Shown: in pieces, positions 33,889-43,474 of the stretch
Numbering within the stretch: the stretch's first letter is position 1
Layout: every line of letters begins with the position of its first letter
Assembly: GCA_023392615.1 (NCBI GenBank)
Contig: JAEVYT010000002.1
Location: 186,001 to 250,000, forward strand
DNA from: Bacillota bacterium
GTDB taxonomy: Bacteria; Bacillota; Clostridia; Lachnospirales; Lachnospiraceae
DNA: 64,000 nt
Direction of reading: 5' to 3'
Program-made: the position numbers and the translations under genes
The notes under the pieces: model-generated
What the model was told of the DNA's origin: nothing
The model's input: the letters and a program-made list of their open reading frames with translations, nothing else
Databases searched by the model: none

Positions 33889-36800
33889 TTGAAAACCTTT
33901 ATAGCGCCCCTGAAAGAATTAAAAGAGTTTAATGACATCAGGGATAATATCTTACGAAAGACTCTTCCGGTACAGGTAACAGGATGTATTGATTCACAGA
34001 AGTGTCACTTGATTCACGGCTTGAGTGAGGGGTTTAAATTTAAAGTCATTGTAACTTATAATGACATGAAAGCAAAGGAAATCTACGAGGATTACCGGTT
34101 ATACGATAAAGAGGTATATCTCTATCCTGCAAAGGACATTATCTTCTATAGTGCAGACATTCATGGGAATGCGATTGTAAGAGATCGATTAAAGATTATA
34201 AGCAGAATTCTTGAACAGAAGGACACCACAATTATCGTTACCTTAGATGGCGGAATGGATCGCCTCCTTCCTCTTGATATGGTAAAAGAGAGAATTATAA
34301 CAATTACAAACACCTCCATATTCAAAATGGAGGAGCTTTCTGCTGCCCTGATTCACCTTGGATATGAGAAACAGGCGCAGGTGGAAGCACCTGGGGATTA
34401 TGCGATACGAGGAGGTATCGTCGATATATTTCCGCTGACGGAGGAAGCACCTTACCGAATCGAACTATGGGGAGATGAGATTGACTCTATACGAACCTTC
34501 GATGTTAACAGCCAGCGTTCTATAGAACAGGTGGATCAAATGGTTATCTATCCGGCAGCAGAGATTATACCGGATCAAAACCGCATCCGAAGTGGTCTTA
34601 AGAAGCTGGAAAATGAAGAAAAGCAACATTATAAGAAGTTAAGAGAACAGTTTAAGACTGAAGAAGCCGCAAGAATTCATCAGATAGTGGCGGAGTTTAA
34701 AGAGAATATCGAAGCATTTCAGGGGTCGATAGCACTAGAAAGTTATATCAATTATTTTTATGATCAGACAGTTAGCTTTTTTCATTACTTTAATAATGAG
34801 GATACAATCTTCTTTCTGGATGAACCGGGACGTCTTGTAGAAAAGGGAGAAGCGGTTGAAACCGAATTTCGAGAAGGAATGATTGGACGTATTGAAAAGG
34901 GCTATATCCTCCCAGGGCAGATTGATGCCATCTATAGTTATAAAGAAGTGATGGGGTTTTTAGCAACAAAGGATACGGTACTAATCAGTACGATGGAGGT
35001 TAAGAATAATTTTTACACTCCTAAGAATAAATATGATTTTACCATTCAAACAGTTTCTTCTTATCATAAGAATTTTGATATTCTGGTAAAGGATCTGGAA
35101 CGCTGGAAGAAGAATAAATACCGGGTTATCTTACTTTCCGGCTCTAAGACAAGGGCAATGAGACTTAGCCAGGACTTACAGGATCTTGGCTTGAACTCAT
35201 TTTATAGCGATGATATGGATCGAATCCTTTCACCCGGAGAAATCATGGTAGCTTACGGAAATCTCAGAAGGGGATTTGAATATCCATTGATCAAATTAGT
35301 GGTAATCTCCGAGAGTGATATCTTTGGAACAGAAAAGAGAAAGAAGAAAAAGAAAACCACCTACGAGGGAAATAAGATTCAAAGCTTTACTGAGCTCACC
35401 CCAGGGGATTATATTGTACATGAAAATCACGGACTTGGTATCTATAAAGGTATAGAGAAGATAGAAGTGGATAAAATAACCAAGGACTATATAAAAATAG
35501 AATACGGTGGAGGGGGAGTACTGTACGTTCTGGCAACGGGAGTTGATGTCATTCAGAAGTATTCCGGTTCCGAAGGTAGAAAGCCGAAGCTGAATAAGCT
35601 TAACTCGATTGAGTGGAAGAATACAAAGGCCAAGGTTCGAAGTGCTGTCAAGGATGTAGCGAAGGACTTAGTGGAACTATATGCACAGCGCCAACAAAAG
35701 CTAGGTTTTCAATTCAGTTCTGATACTGTATGGCAAAAAGAGTTTGAAGAGGCCTTCCCTTATGAAGAGACGGATGATCAGTTAAATGCGATTGAAGCTA
35801 CAAAGAAAGATATGGAAAGCAATCGTATTATGGATCGTCTGGTATGTGGAGATGTTGGCTATGGAAAGACAGAGATTGCTATCCGAGCAGCCTTTAAGGC
35901 TGTAGCGGATGGAAAACAGGTCGTTGTTCTGGTGCCGACCACTATATTGGCGCAGCAGCATTATAATACACTGGTACAACGTATGATGGATTTTCCGGTT
36001 AGTATAGATGTGCTTTCCCGCTTTCGAACCGCAGCAGAGCAAAAGAGAACGCTCGAACGGTTGAAAAAGGGTAGTCTAGATATTATCGTTGGTACACACC
36101 GGGTATTATCCACCGATGTAAAGTTTAAAAACTTAGGACTTCTTATTGTAGATGAAGAGCAACGCTTTGGTGTAGGTCATAAAGAGAAAATAAAGAAATT
36201 TAAAAAGGATGTGGATGTACTTACACTGACAGCAACACCAATCCCCAGAACACTTCATATGAGTCTTGTGGGAATCAGGGATATGAGTGTATTGGATGAA
36301 CCACCGGTGGATCGTCAACCAATCCAAACCTATGTGCTAGAGCATAATGATGAAATTATACGAGAAGCTATCATAAGGGAGCTGGCAAGAGGCGGACAGG
36401 TATATTATGTATATAACAGGGTAAATGGAATTGATGAAGTTGCCAATACCGTAGCGAAGCTGGTGCCGGATGCTAATGTCGCATTTGCACATGGGCAAAT
36501 GAATGAGCATACCTTAGAAAAGATTATGTTTGAATTCATCTCAGGGGAGATTGACGTGTTGGTATCCACTACAATTATTGAAACAGGTCTTGATATCTCT
36601 AATGTAAATACGATGATTATAGATGATGCCGATCGTTTAGGGTTATCTCAGCTCTATCAGCTGAGAGGGCGTGTTGGACGTTCTAATCGAACTGCTTATG
36701 CATTCCTAATGTATAAGAGGGATAAGATGCTAAAGGAAATTGCAGAGAAAAGACTTCATGCTATAAAGGAGTTTACTGAGCTTGGATCAGGTTTTAAAAT

Positions 36801-37428
36801 AGCGATGAGGGATTTGGAGATCCGTGGTGCCGGTAACCTGTTGGGTGAAGAACAGAGCGGCCACATGGAGGCAGTAGGGTATGACCTTTATTGTAAGATG
36901 CTTAATGAAGCGGTAAAAGCGGTAAAGGGAGATACAGAAGAAGAGGAAACATTTGAAACAACCGTAGATATGGATCTGGATGCATTTATACCATCCACCT
37001 ATATCAAAAATGAAGTTCATAAGCTGGATATCTATAAACGTATTGCTGAAATTGAGAATGAAGAAGAAATGATGGATATGCAGGAGGAGCTGATGGATCG
37101 TTTTGGAGATATGCCAAATGCGGTAAATAATCTCCTCAATATCGCACTGATTAAAGCCATATGTCATAGCGTTTATATAACTGGGCTGGTTCATAAAGGA
37201 AATGAAGTGAAGTTGATGATGTATCCGAAAGCACAGCTATCGGTAGAGAAAATACCGGAGTTACTTGCAAAATATAAGAATTTAAAACTGATACCACAGG
37301 CAAATCCTTATTTTGTATATCAGTTGCAGAGCAACGCAAAGGGGAAAACGGACGCTCTTATGATATTCGATCAGCTGAGGAAGCTGTTAGAGGATTTTAA
37401 ATTACTGCGAAATATACCGCCGCATTAA
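33889..37428 (+). CDS. mfd: Transcription-repair coupling factor
   Basis: An 1179-residue SF2 translocase that removes stalled RNA polymerase and recruits UvrA. In order: UvrB-like N-terminal modules, the RNA-polymerase-interacting domain (ELTPGDYIVHENHGLGIYKGIEKI near 505-528), the helicase core with Walker A CGDVGYGKTEIA near 654, DEEQRFGVGHKEK near 752, TATPIPRTLHMS and the translocation motif region GRVGRSNR near 930, then the C-terminal TRCF domain. The TTG start is preceded by AGGAGG at proper spacing. A frame this long with no breaks leaves little doubt. Confidence 0.97.
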   Translation: MKTFIAPLKELKEFNDIRDNILRKTLPVQVTGCIDSQKCHLIHGLSEGFKFKVIVTYNDMKAKEIYEDYRLYDKEVYLYPAKDIIFYSADIHGNAIVRDRLKIISRILEQKDTTIIVTLDGGMDRLLPLDMVKERIITITNTSIFKMEELSAALIHLGYEKQAQVEAPGDYAIRGGIVDIFPLTEEAPYRIELWGDEIDSIRTFDVNSQRSIEQVDQMVIYPAAEIIPDQNRIRSGLKKLENEEKQHYKKLREQFKTEEAARIHQIVAEFKENIEAFQGSIALESYINYFYDQTVSFFHYFNNEDTIFFLDEPGRLVEKGEAVETEFREGMIGRIEKGYILPGQIDAIYSYKEVMGFLATKDTVLISTMEVKNNFYTPKNKYDFTIQTVSSYHKNFDILVKDLERWKKNKYRVILLSGSKTRAMRLSQDLQDLGLNSFYSDDMDRILSPGEIMVAYGNLRRGFEYPLIKLVVISESDIFGTEKRKKKKKTTYEGNKIQSFTELTPGDYIVHENHGLGIYKGIEKIEVDKITKDYIKIEYGGGGVLYVLATGVDVIQKYSGSEGRKPKLNKLNSIEWKNTKAKVRSAVKDVAKDLVELYAQRQQKLGFQFSSDTVWQKEFEEAFPYEETDDQLNAIEATKKDMESNRIMDRLVCGDVGYGKTEIAIRAAFKAVADGKQVVVLVPTTILAQQHYNTLVQRMMDFPVSIDVLSRFRTAAEQKRTLERLKKGSLDIIVGTHRVLSTDVKFKNLGLLIVDEEQRFGVGHKEKIKKFKKDVDVLTLTATPIPRTLHMSLVGIRDMSVLDEPPVDRQPIQTYVLEHNDEIIREAIIRELARGGQVYYVYNRVNGIDEVANTVAKLVPDANVAFAHGQMNEHTLEKIMFEFISGEIDVLVSTTIIETGLDISNVNTMIIDDADRLGLSQLYQLRGRVGRSNRTAYAFLMYKRDKMLKEIAEKRLHAIKEFTELGSGFKIAMRDLEIRGAGNLLGEEQSGHMEAVGYDLYCKMLNEAVKAVKGDTEEEETFETTVDMDLDAFIPSTYIKNEVHKLDIYKRIAEIENEEEMMDMQEELMDRFGDMPNAVNNLLNIALIKAICHSVYITGLVHKGNEVKLMMYPKAQLSVEKIPELLAKYKNLKLIPQANPYFVYQLQSNAKGKTDALMIFDQLRKLLEDFKLLRNIPPH

Positions 37429-37450
37429 ATGCATGAAAGGGGAACAGGCG

Positions 37451-38857
37451 ATGAAATTATCAAAAAAACTGAGGATAGTAGTACCAATATTATTAATCTT
37501 ATTATTAGTGGCAGGATGTGGTTCAGGAGCGAAAAGATATGAATTATCCAAATATATTGGAAAATCCATATCTTCATTTGAGCGGAAGTCAGGAATCAAT
37601 ATAGAAAAACAAAGCAATGGAGTTTATGAAAAAGAGGGGATTGTACAGGTTATGGCTCCAAACAAGAAAGTGACATCAGTTACCCTTCTGGATAAGCCGG
37701 GGAAATACATGGTATTCGGTGTTACCATCGGTATGGATAAGAAAGAGGCAGATCCGTTACTGAGTCAGGAGTTTGGAAAAGAAACCTCGAAATCAATCAA
37801 TGAAGCAAAACATGCCAGTGTTTATTTCTATCAGAAAGATGATAAGGAACTGTATGTGTCCTTTGATGTCGATAGTAATAAGGTAACCAGCCTTTCATAT
37901 TATAAAGTTGATGCAAACAGCAAGAAGAACAAGGATGAGACTGCCAAAGCAACCAACGGTGAGCTAATGTTAATGGTAGGTGATATCAAGGTTTATTACA
38001 GTGAAGCCATGATGTATCTGTTGGCGGCGACCGATAAGTATGAGAGTGAATACGGAAAAAGTGTATGGAATGCTGATGTTTCTGGCAATGGGAAAATATT
38101 CGGAAACATGATAAAAGATGAGGTAATCAATCAAATATGCGCGCTTAAAATTATTCATAAAAAAGCGCAGGAATTAAAGATATCGTTATCAGAAGAAGAA
38201 CAAGCGGAGGCAAATGATTATGCAAGAGAGCATTTTAAGAAGATGCCAGAGCAGGAAAAGAAAACATACATGATAACGGAAGAGCTTTTACAACAGATGT
38301 ATGCGGACAACCTATTAGCGGATAAGATATTTGAGATGAAGACCATCGATGTCAATACGGATGTATCGAATGAGGAAGCAAAGCAGATTACGGTTCAAGA
38401 TATATATATCAAGAACTATAATCTAGATTCCAGTGGACATAAGGTGGCTTTATCTCCGGAGGATAAGGCAGCAGCGTTAACGAAAGCACAAACTCTATTG
38501 CAGCAAGCAAAAGATACGGATGATTTTAAAGCACTTGCTCAGGCTAACACCCAGGCAGAACACGTGGAGTATACCTTTGGTAATAATTCAGTTCCAAAGG
38601 AATTTGGTGATGAGTTGAAGAAGGCAGCGTTTGCATTAAAAACAGGAGATGTTAGTGATATGATTACCACTGTAGATGGTTGGCACATCTTATACTGTGT
38701 TTCGGATTTTAATCAGGATGCAACACTGCAGGCGAAGGAAAGTATCATAGACAAGCGTCGTAGCGATATGTTTATCAAGCTTTATAAGGAATGGTCTAAG
38801 GGATACGAATTTGTCGTGAATCACGAAGCATGGGCATCCATTCCGTTAGGAGAGTAA
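37451..38857 (+). CDS. PrsA-like lipoprotein with PpiC-type peptidyl-prolyl isomerase domain
   Basis: A 468-residue lipoprotein with signal peptide and lipobox LLVAGC at residues 18-23. The middle is a SurA/PrsA-type chaperone helical region (residues 190-300), and the last third is a parvulin domain (TVQDIYIKNYNLDS, EEQVEYTFGNNSVPKEF-like, FALKTGDVSDMITTVDGWHILYC). It should help fold exported proteins outside the membrane. An extra N-terminal domain of about 150 residues precedes the usual PrsA layout. I choose ATG 37451 after GGGGAACAGG; ATG 37433 abuts mfd and lacks a site. Confidence 0.85.
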   Translation: MKLSKKLRIVVPILLILLLVAGCGSGAKRYELSKYIGKSISSFERKSGINIEKQSNGVYEKEGIVQVMAPNKKVTSVTLLDKPGKYMVFGVTIGMDKKEADPLLSQEFGKETSKSINEAKHASVYFYQKDDKELYVSFDVDSNKVTSLSYYKVDANSKKNKDETAKATNGELMLMVGDIKVYYSEAMMYLLAATDKYESEYGKSVWNADVSGNGKIFGNMIKDEVINQICALKIIHKKAQELKISLSEEEQAEANDYAREHFKKMPEQEKKTYMITEELLQQMYADNLLADKIFEMKTIDVNTDVSNEEAKQITVQDIYIKNYNLDSSGHKVALSPEDKAAALTKAQTLLQQAKDTDDFKALAQANTQAEHVEYTFGNNSVPKEFGDELKKAAFALKTGDVSDMITTVDGWHILYCVSDFNQDATLQAKESIIDKRRSDMFIKLYKEWSKGYEFVVNHEAWASIPLGE

Positions 38858-38888
38858 AGTCTTTGTTTTAGGAAAGTGAGGAATCGGT

Positions 38889-39455
38889 ATGTGTGGGAGA
38901 TATAATTTCACGGTGGAACAAAGCGAAGAAATCATGGAGATACTAGAGAAACTAAATGCAAGATTTCAAGGAAAGGAAGTAAAAACCGGTGAGATTTTCC
39001 CAACGAATTCTGCAGCGATATTAATGGAAGATAAGCAGGAGGTGATTCCTGCCTTAAGCAGTTGGGGATTTCCTAAGTTCGATGGAAAAGGAGTTATCAT
39101 AAATGCCAGAGCTGAGACCGCATTTGAGAAAAGAACCTTTCGTGACAGTCTGGTAAACCGACGATGTATCGCCCCTTGCACCGGATTTTATGAGTGGGAC
39201 AGCGAAAAGAAAAAGTATCTGTTTCGTATAGACGGAACCAATGCACTATACATGGCGGGAATTTATTCAAACTACGGTGGAGAATCTAGGTATGTTATAC
39301 TAACTACAGAAGCGAACGAATCCATGAAAGATATTCATAACCGGATGCCGCTAATTATTCCAAAGAACAATATAAAAGACTGGATTATGGATCAGAGCAG
39401 TACCGGTGAATTCCTTAGGAGTGTTCCCCCACAGCTGATAAGAGTAGCTGTTTAA
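38889..39455 (+). CDS. SOS response-associated peptidase-like (SRAP/YedK/HMCES) protein
   Basis: A 188-residue SRAP protein that covalently shields abasic sites in single-stranded DNA. The catalytic Cys2 is present after Met removal (MCGRYNF), with NARAET near 74, RRCIAPCTGFYEW near 95-107 and a final NRMPLIIP near 156 carrying the conserved residues. Slightly shorter than YedK. Start after AGGAAAGTGAGG. Confidence 0.95.
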   Translation: MCGRYNFTVEQSEEIMEILEKLNARFQGKEVKTGEIFPTNSAAILMEDKQEVIPALSSWGFPKFDGKGVIINARAETAFEKRTFRDSLVNRRCIAPCTGFYEWDSEKKKYLFRIDGTNALYMAGIYSNYGGESRYVILTTEANESMKDIHNRMPLIIPKNNIKDWIMDQSSTGEFLRSVPPQLIRVAV

Positions 39456-39513
39456 ATACAGAAAAGTAAAATCGTTATAGTAATAAAGTAGAAGACAGAA
39501 CAGAACATAAAAC

Positions 39514-39571
39514 AGAAGATGCTAACATCACTTAATCGGAAAACGGTTAGGGGGTGTAGGCATCTTCTTTT
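39514..39571 (+). terminator. Terminator after the SRAP gene
   Basis: AGAAGATGC pairs with GCATCTTCT and is followed by a T run; the loop is long (about 38 nt) with an inner AACGG-type fold. The remaining 240 bp up to the next gene shows nothing I can assign. Confidence 0.65.
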
Positions 39572-39815
39572 ATTAATTGCCGGTTGGCAAAATTGTAAAT
39601 TATAATTCTTAATATGCATAAGATGAAGTATGGCAATGAGTGATAAAGCAGATATGCTTAAGAAACATGTTCTGAACTTATCATGATTGACACACAAAGA
39701 TGAAGAAAGGACAAAATATCCTATTGAAACATCATGTCAGAATATGTAGAATAGAAGATAGAGTAGCACATAATAGACAATTAACAATTTGTCATTCACA
39801 TCAAGGGGAGGACAT

Positions 39816-40643
39816 ATGGTAAAAAGAATAATTGCGGTAGTTATGGTATTGGTACTATTGGGGATACCCGTTAATGCGAACGCAGAAACGAATTTGACCA
39901 AGGATCAGATATACAGTAATGTGAAAAAGAATCTGATAGCGCATAAAAGTGAATTTACAATAAATATGACCGTGAAGACGATGAATCAACTTCGTAATGG
40001 GAATGATTTTATGTATAAGGTCTTTGCTCTAGATGATAAAACCACGTCCAAAGACTTTGATTACATAAAGTATAATGTGGATAGTTGGAGAGAAAGTTGG
40101 AAATGGAGTAACACAACGGGGAAGGCATCGCTTAAAATGACAGTGAAATATGCCACAACCGCAGAACAGGAAAAAGAAGTAGATAAGAAGATTGCAAGTA
40201 TATTAAAATCTCTTAATCTAAAAGGAAAAACAGATTACCAAAAAGTAAAAGCAATTCACAACTATATAATTAACAATACTAGCTATGACAAAACATTAAA
40301 GAAACATTCAGCGTATAATGTACTTGTGAATAAGTCTGCTGTATGTGAAGGATATTCTCTCGCTGCATATCGTTTATTTCAGGATGCAGGTATTCAAAAC
40401 AGAATTATAACCGGAACAGCGGATGGAGGACCTCACTCCTGGAATATCGTAAAAGTAAATGGCAAATGGTATAACATTGATTTGACTTGGGATGATCCAA
40501 TTACAAGCAGTGGGAAATCTGTATTACGATATGATTATTTCCTAAAGAACAGTAAGGAATTTAAGAAACATACCAGAGATGCAGAATATAATACTGCTAC
40601 ATTTAAAAAGAACTACCCAATCGCAGAGAAGAGCTGGAAATAA
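39816..40643 (+). CDS. Secreted transglutaminase-like protein
   Basis: A 275-residue exported protein with a clear signal peptide (basic MVKRI, hydrophobic core, cleavage after VNANA near residue 21). The C-terminal half is a transglutaminase-like domain with the catalytic triad in place: Cys in SAVCEGYSLAAYRLF near 181, His in GGPHSWNIVKVNGKWYNID near 209 and Asp in LTWDDP. Bacterial secreted proteins of this type act as peptidases or cross-linking enzymes on the cell surface. ATG 39816 after AGGGGAGG is preferred to the TTG at 39789. Confidence 0.85.
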   Translation: MVKRIIAVVMVLVLLGIPVNANAETNLTKDQIYSNVKKNLIAHKSEFTINMTVKTMNQLRNGNDFMYKVFALDDKTTSKDFDYIKYNVDSWRESWKWSNTTGKASLKMTVKYATTAEQEKEVDKKIASILKSLNLKGKTDYQKVKAIHNYIINNTSYDKTLKKHSAYNVLVNKSAVCEGYSLAAYRLFQDAGIQNRIITGTADGGPHSWNIVKVNGKWYNIDLTWDDPITSSGKSVLRYDYFLKNSKEFKKHTRDAEYNTATFKKNYPIAEKSWK

Positions 40644-40736
40644 ACGAAAACAAGTTAAAACTTGTGAGAGATAATGATTCCGACAAAAAATATAATATAT
40701 TCCGGATTAAAGTGATAAAGCCTGAAAAATGTACAT

Positions 40737-40940
40737 GGATGTTGCGAAATAAATATTTTGAAGGAACAATGGTATATTGCCATAATACACTGTTTGGAAG
40801 ACAATATTCCTGTTTTGTATTTTGGAAGGCGTACTTTTATGTACGACTACGAAATACAAAACAGGAATGTTGTGCTTCCAACCTGTGTGTGAGGCAATAT
40901 ATCATTGTTCCTTAAAAGAAATATTTATTTCGCAACATCC
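40737..40940. repeat. 204-bp near-perfect inverted repeat (MITE-like)
   Basis: GGATGTTGCGAAATAAATAT at 40737 is the exact complement of the sequence ending at 40940, and complementarity continues inward, with small mismatches, all the way to GTAC (40831-40834) / GTAC (40841-40844) around a 6-nt loop. The arms are 98 and 100 nt. No ORF is convincing inside. It sits between convergent genes; it could be a miniature transposable element, a giant terminator or a structured RNA. No target-site duplication is obvious. Confidence 0.75.
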
Positions 40941-40964
40941 TTTAGCAGTTAGTGACTGGCACCG

Positions 40965-41948
40965 CTATTTCTTTTCGATACACTTCTCGGGGTCGAGTTT
41001 GGTCAATTGCCACTCGCCCCCATTCTTTTTTATATACTGGGCAATCTCAACATCGGTGTTATTGGTTAAGCGATAAAAGAGGAAGAGATAATCATTCCCG
41101 TCTTTACCATGGAAGGATATCTGTTTGATATAATCCTTTTGCTTGTTGGGATACATTTTTTCAATTAGATTACACCATTCGCCATATCGAGCCTTAATGG
41201 AGGCCTCTGCGTCATGCGACCATCCGTGATAAGGGGCACATAGAAAATCTTCCCCAGTAAAATCAATATTCTTGATTTTATACATCCCGTTTTCATTGAT
41301 TAAGTCGATAAAAGCATAATAATAAATAAAGGCGGATTCCCCACTTTCGGTGCCTTGAATGGTTTCGATTTCTGCAAAGTAGCGAAGCTGATCATCGGGG
41401 CTATCGTATACCGGTACAAACTTGTATTTAATTAAGGTAGTATGTAGGATATTCAAAAAGGTTTTTAAGTATTTGTCATAGGGTAATCGACTTTGATAAT
41501 CCTCGGATAAAAACTGATAAGCCACAGGGTAGGGAATAGTGGCTTGTCCGATTGTTCCGCAACCACTGAATTTGTCGGAAGCAGGATTAGCAGCATCTCG
41601 CAGAGTGCTAAAGTAATTTATGATAGTGTCTCCAGGAGATTTGAATAAATTCTTCGAAAGCTTTATTTTGGAAGGGTCTTTTTGAATATATGAGTCAAAA
41701 AATTCATTGGTAAAGCGGTTATTAAGTGAGGGCAAGTTGGAAGGACGAAAATAGGATTTGTGATCTTCCTTCGTGTTAATGGGAGTATTATCTTCATCGA
41801 TGGATTGGGAATATAAAGTACCACCCATCACCATTTTCTCGGATGAGGTATGGGGATATAGCTGAATCATTAGCACAATAGCAATGCAGGTCAAAACCGT
41901 AAAGGTGATGGCGAGAATATGCCTTCGACTAAATAACAATATTTTCAT
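40965..41948 (-). CDS. Uncharacterised membrane-anchored exported protein
   Basis: A 327-residue protein with one N-terminal hydrophobic segment (residues 10-30) and a long extracytoplasmic part. No family is recognised. The sequence has an aromatic-rich core (GESAFIYYYAFIDLINENGMYKIKNIDFTGEDFLCAPYHGW) that looks like an NTF2- or DUF-type beta fold. Three cysteines lie in the outer portion. Start after AAAGGCAAG. It points the same way as the lipoprotein at 42207 but is separated from it by a terminator. Confidence 0.75.
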   Translation of the reverse strand: MKILLFSRRHILAITFTVLTCIAIVLMIQLYPHTSSEKMVMGGTLYSQSIDEDNTPINTKEDHKSYFRPSNLPSLNNRFTNEFFDSYIQKDPSKIKLSKNLFKSPGDTIINYFSTLRDAANPASDKFSGCGTIGQATIPYPVAYQFLSEDYQSRLPYDKYLKTFLNILHTTLIKYKFVPVYDSPDDQLRYFAEIETIQGTESGESAFIYYYAFIDLINENGMYKIKNIDFTGEDFLCAPYHGWSHDAEASIKARYGEWCNLIEKMYPNKQKDYIKQISFHGKDGNDYLFLFYRLTNNTDVEIAQYIKKNGGEWQLTKLDPEKCIEKK

Positions 41949-42127
41949 TATATCACTTGCCTTTCTTCAATTAAACTTGCTTACACCATGTATGATTTCA
42001 TGCCTAGGATTTCTAGGTACAAATTATTAGGATAGAAAATTGCATTTTATATTACGTTACTATTTATATATATGTTAATCTTTATAAAAATAGGACAAGT
42101 TTTCAACAGTTCAAATAAAAAATGTAA

Positions 42128-42180
42128 ACAAAAAAGGGCTCATACCGATGGTTAATTAACCACTGATGTGTAGCCCTTAA
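42128..42180 (-). terminator. Terminator after the 42.2 kb lipoprotein
   Basis: On the minus strand AAGGGCT pairs with AGCCCTT, with an inner GGTTAATTAACC palindrome, followed by TTTTTTG. Confidence 0.75.
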
Positions 42181-42206
42181 AAAGTGCTATAAAAAAAGAA
42201 AATATA

Positions 42207-42812
42207 TTACTGAGAGATAGATTTGGAGGTGGTACTTCCATCCTTGCTAAGTACTTTAAAATAAATGGTTCCGTTCTTATACTTTAAATCTAGGATTCGA
42301 GTAGGTGATTCATATAATGTACCACCGAAAAAATCATGAACTTTATAAGTGGCATCTTCATCCTCTACATATAACGGAGGACATTCAATATAGACCAAAG
42401 ATCTAATGTTATTATTCTCCCAAACAAAATTTGTTCCATATAAGGAATATTCAAAATCCTTATCCTTCGTATTATAAATCGTAAAAAAGTCCATGTCAGG
42501 AGTGATACTGGCTGTGACAGCTACACGTATCTTATCGATCCATTTCAAGCTAACAATGGAGCTGATGGAAGTGGTAGCTTCTTTTACTTTAACTAATTGA
42601 TTGTTAACTAAAAAACTAGAAGGATCATTTACACTTACCGTTAATCCGTTGTCAAACGCATCAGAGTACGGGGCGGGCGTAACAGTAGTAACCTCAATGG
42701 TCTTATTGACAATCTCATCACCACTGGTATCCATATCATTACTCGAACTCTTTTTGCCACATCCAGAAAATACAATTATAGTTACTAATAGTAAAATAAT
42801 AATTCTTCTGAT
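42207..42812 (-). CDS. Uncharacterised lipoprotein with no standard start codon
   Basis: The open frame encodes a lipoprotein signal peptide, LIRRIIILLLVTIIVFSGCGK, whose lipobox Cys lies 10 codons before the first ATG (42734). Upstream of it in frame there is no ATG, GTG or TTG before a stop. A strong AGGAGG lies 8 bases before an ATC codon at 42812, while the ATG touching AGGAGG is in another frame and ends after 11 codons. So either a rare ATC/ATT start is used or a small indel has broken the start. The mature part (about 180 residues) is not recognised. The coordinates given use the ATC. Confidence 0.55.
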   Translation of the reverse strand: MRRIIILLLVTIIVFSGCGKKSSSNDMDTSGDEIVNKTIEVTTVTPAPYSDAFDNGLTVSVNDPSSFLVNNQLVKVKEATTSISSIVSLKWIDKIRVAVTASITPDMDFFTIYNTKDKDFEYSLYGTNFVWENNNIRSLVYIECPPLYVEDEDATYKVHDFFGGTLYESPTRILDLKYKNGTIYFKVLSKDGSTTSKSISQ

Positions 42813-43016
42813 AAGGTCATCCTCCTTGTTGGATATATATTTTAGGGATCCGTTATGTTTAATAACTTGAAATTATTAGCGTGATAACAATAAAATGTTA
42901 GCATAAATACGCGCATATATCAACAGGCTTGTACATATTTACTGTACATTTACTGTAAATAAAGTTTATAAAAGCGAAGTAATATAAATTATTTTACACT
43001 TATGGTAGAAAATGTA

Positions 43017-43052
43017 TTGACAGTAATGTATAATAATATTATTATAATTACA
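43017..43052 (+). promoter_or_regulatory. Promoter with BlaI-type operator
   Basis: TTGACA (43017-43022), 17-bp spacer, TATTAT (43040-43045). A dyad TGTA (43027-43030)...TACA (43049-43052), with an AATAATATTATT core, covers the spacer and -10. TACA/TGTA dyads are the half sites of BlaI/MecI repressors, so the adjacent BlaI-like protein probably represses this operon. Confidence 0.6.
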
Positions 43053-43093
43053 ATAATAGATTTAAATAAATAATTATAGATAAGGATGATGAT

Positions 43094-43471
43094 ATGGGAC
43101 AGAAAACGTTAACCGCTTCGGAATGGGTAGTAATGGATCAATTGTGGGGGAAAGAGCCGCAGGTATTAGCAGAAATTATCGATGCAATTGGAGATCAGGT
43201 AGAATGGAGTTATCAGACATATGCTTCGTATTTGAATGTACTGTGTGACAAGGGTTTTGTAGATTTTAACAGAAGAGGTAGGACAAAATTCTACTATCCG
43301 CTGGTGGAACGAGAAGAATGTATTGAAGCGGAAAGCAATAGCATGCGTCAGAAGATGAGTAAAGATACGGTAGAGAAGTTTCTGTTATGTATGATACGGG
43401 ACACACAGCTATCCTCCGATGCACAGGAGAAATTGAAGGCACTTATTGATGAGTTAGCGCAAAAGGAATAA
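43094..43471 (+). CDS. BlaI/MecI/CopY family repressor
   Basis: A 125-residue winged-helix protein: LTASEWVVMDQLWGKEPQVLAEIID, WSYQTYASYLNVLCDKGFVDFNRRGRTKFYYPLV and a C-terminal dimerisation helix with FLLCMIRDTQLSSDAQEKLKAL. In characterised systems such repressors are inactivated by proteolysis triggered by a BlaR1-type membrane peptidase, and the next gene encodes one 3 bp downstream. It heads an operon that continues into a transport cassette rather than a beta-lactamase. Confidence 0.93.
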   Translation: MGQKTLTASEWVVMDQLWGKEPQVLAEIIDAIGDQVEWSYQTYASYLNVLCDKGFVDFNRRGRTKFYYPLVEREECIEAESNSMRQKMSKDTVEKFLLCMIRDTQLSSDAQEKLKALIDELAQKE

Positions 43472-43474
43472 GGT

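Noticed and set aside
40664..41076. Overlapping rightward ORFs of 83-84 codons
   Set aside because: They lie inside the 204-bp fold-back repeat and over the end of the opposite gene, with no ribosome binding site and no protein-like composition.
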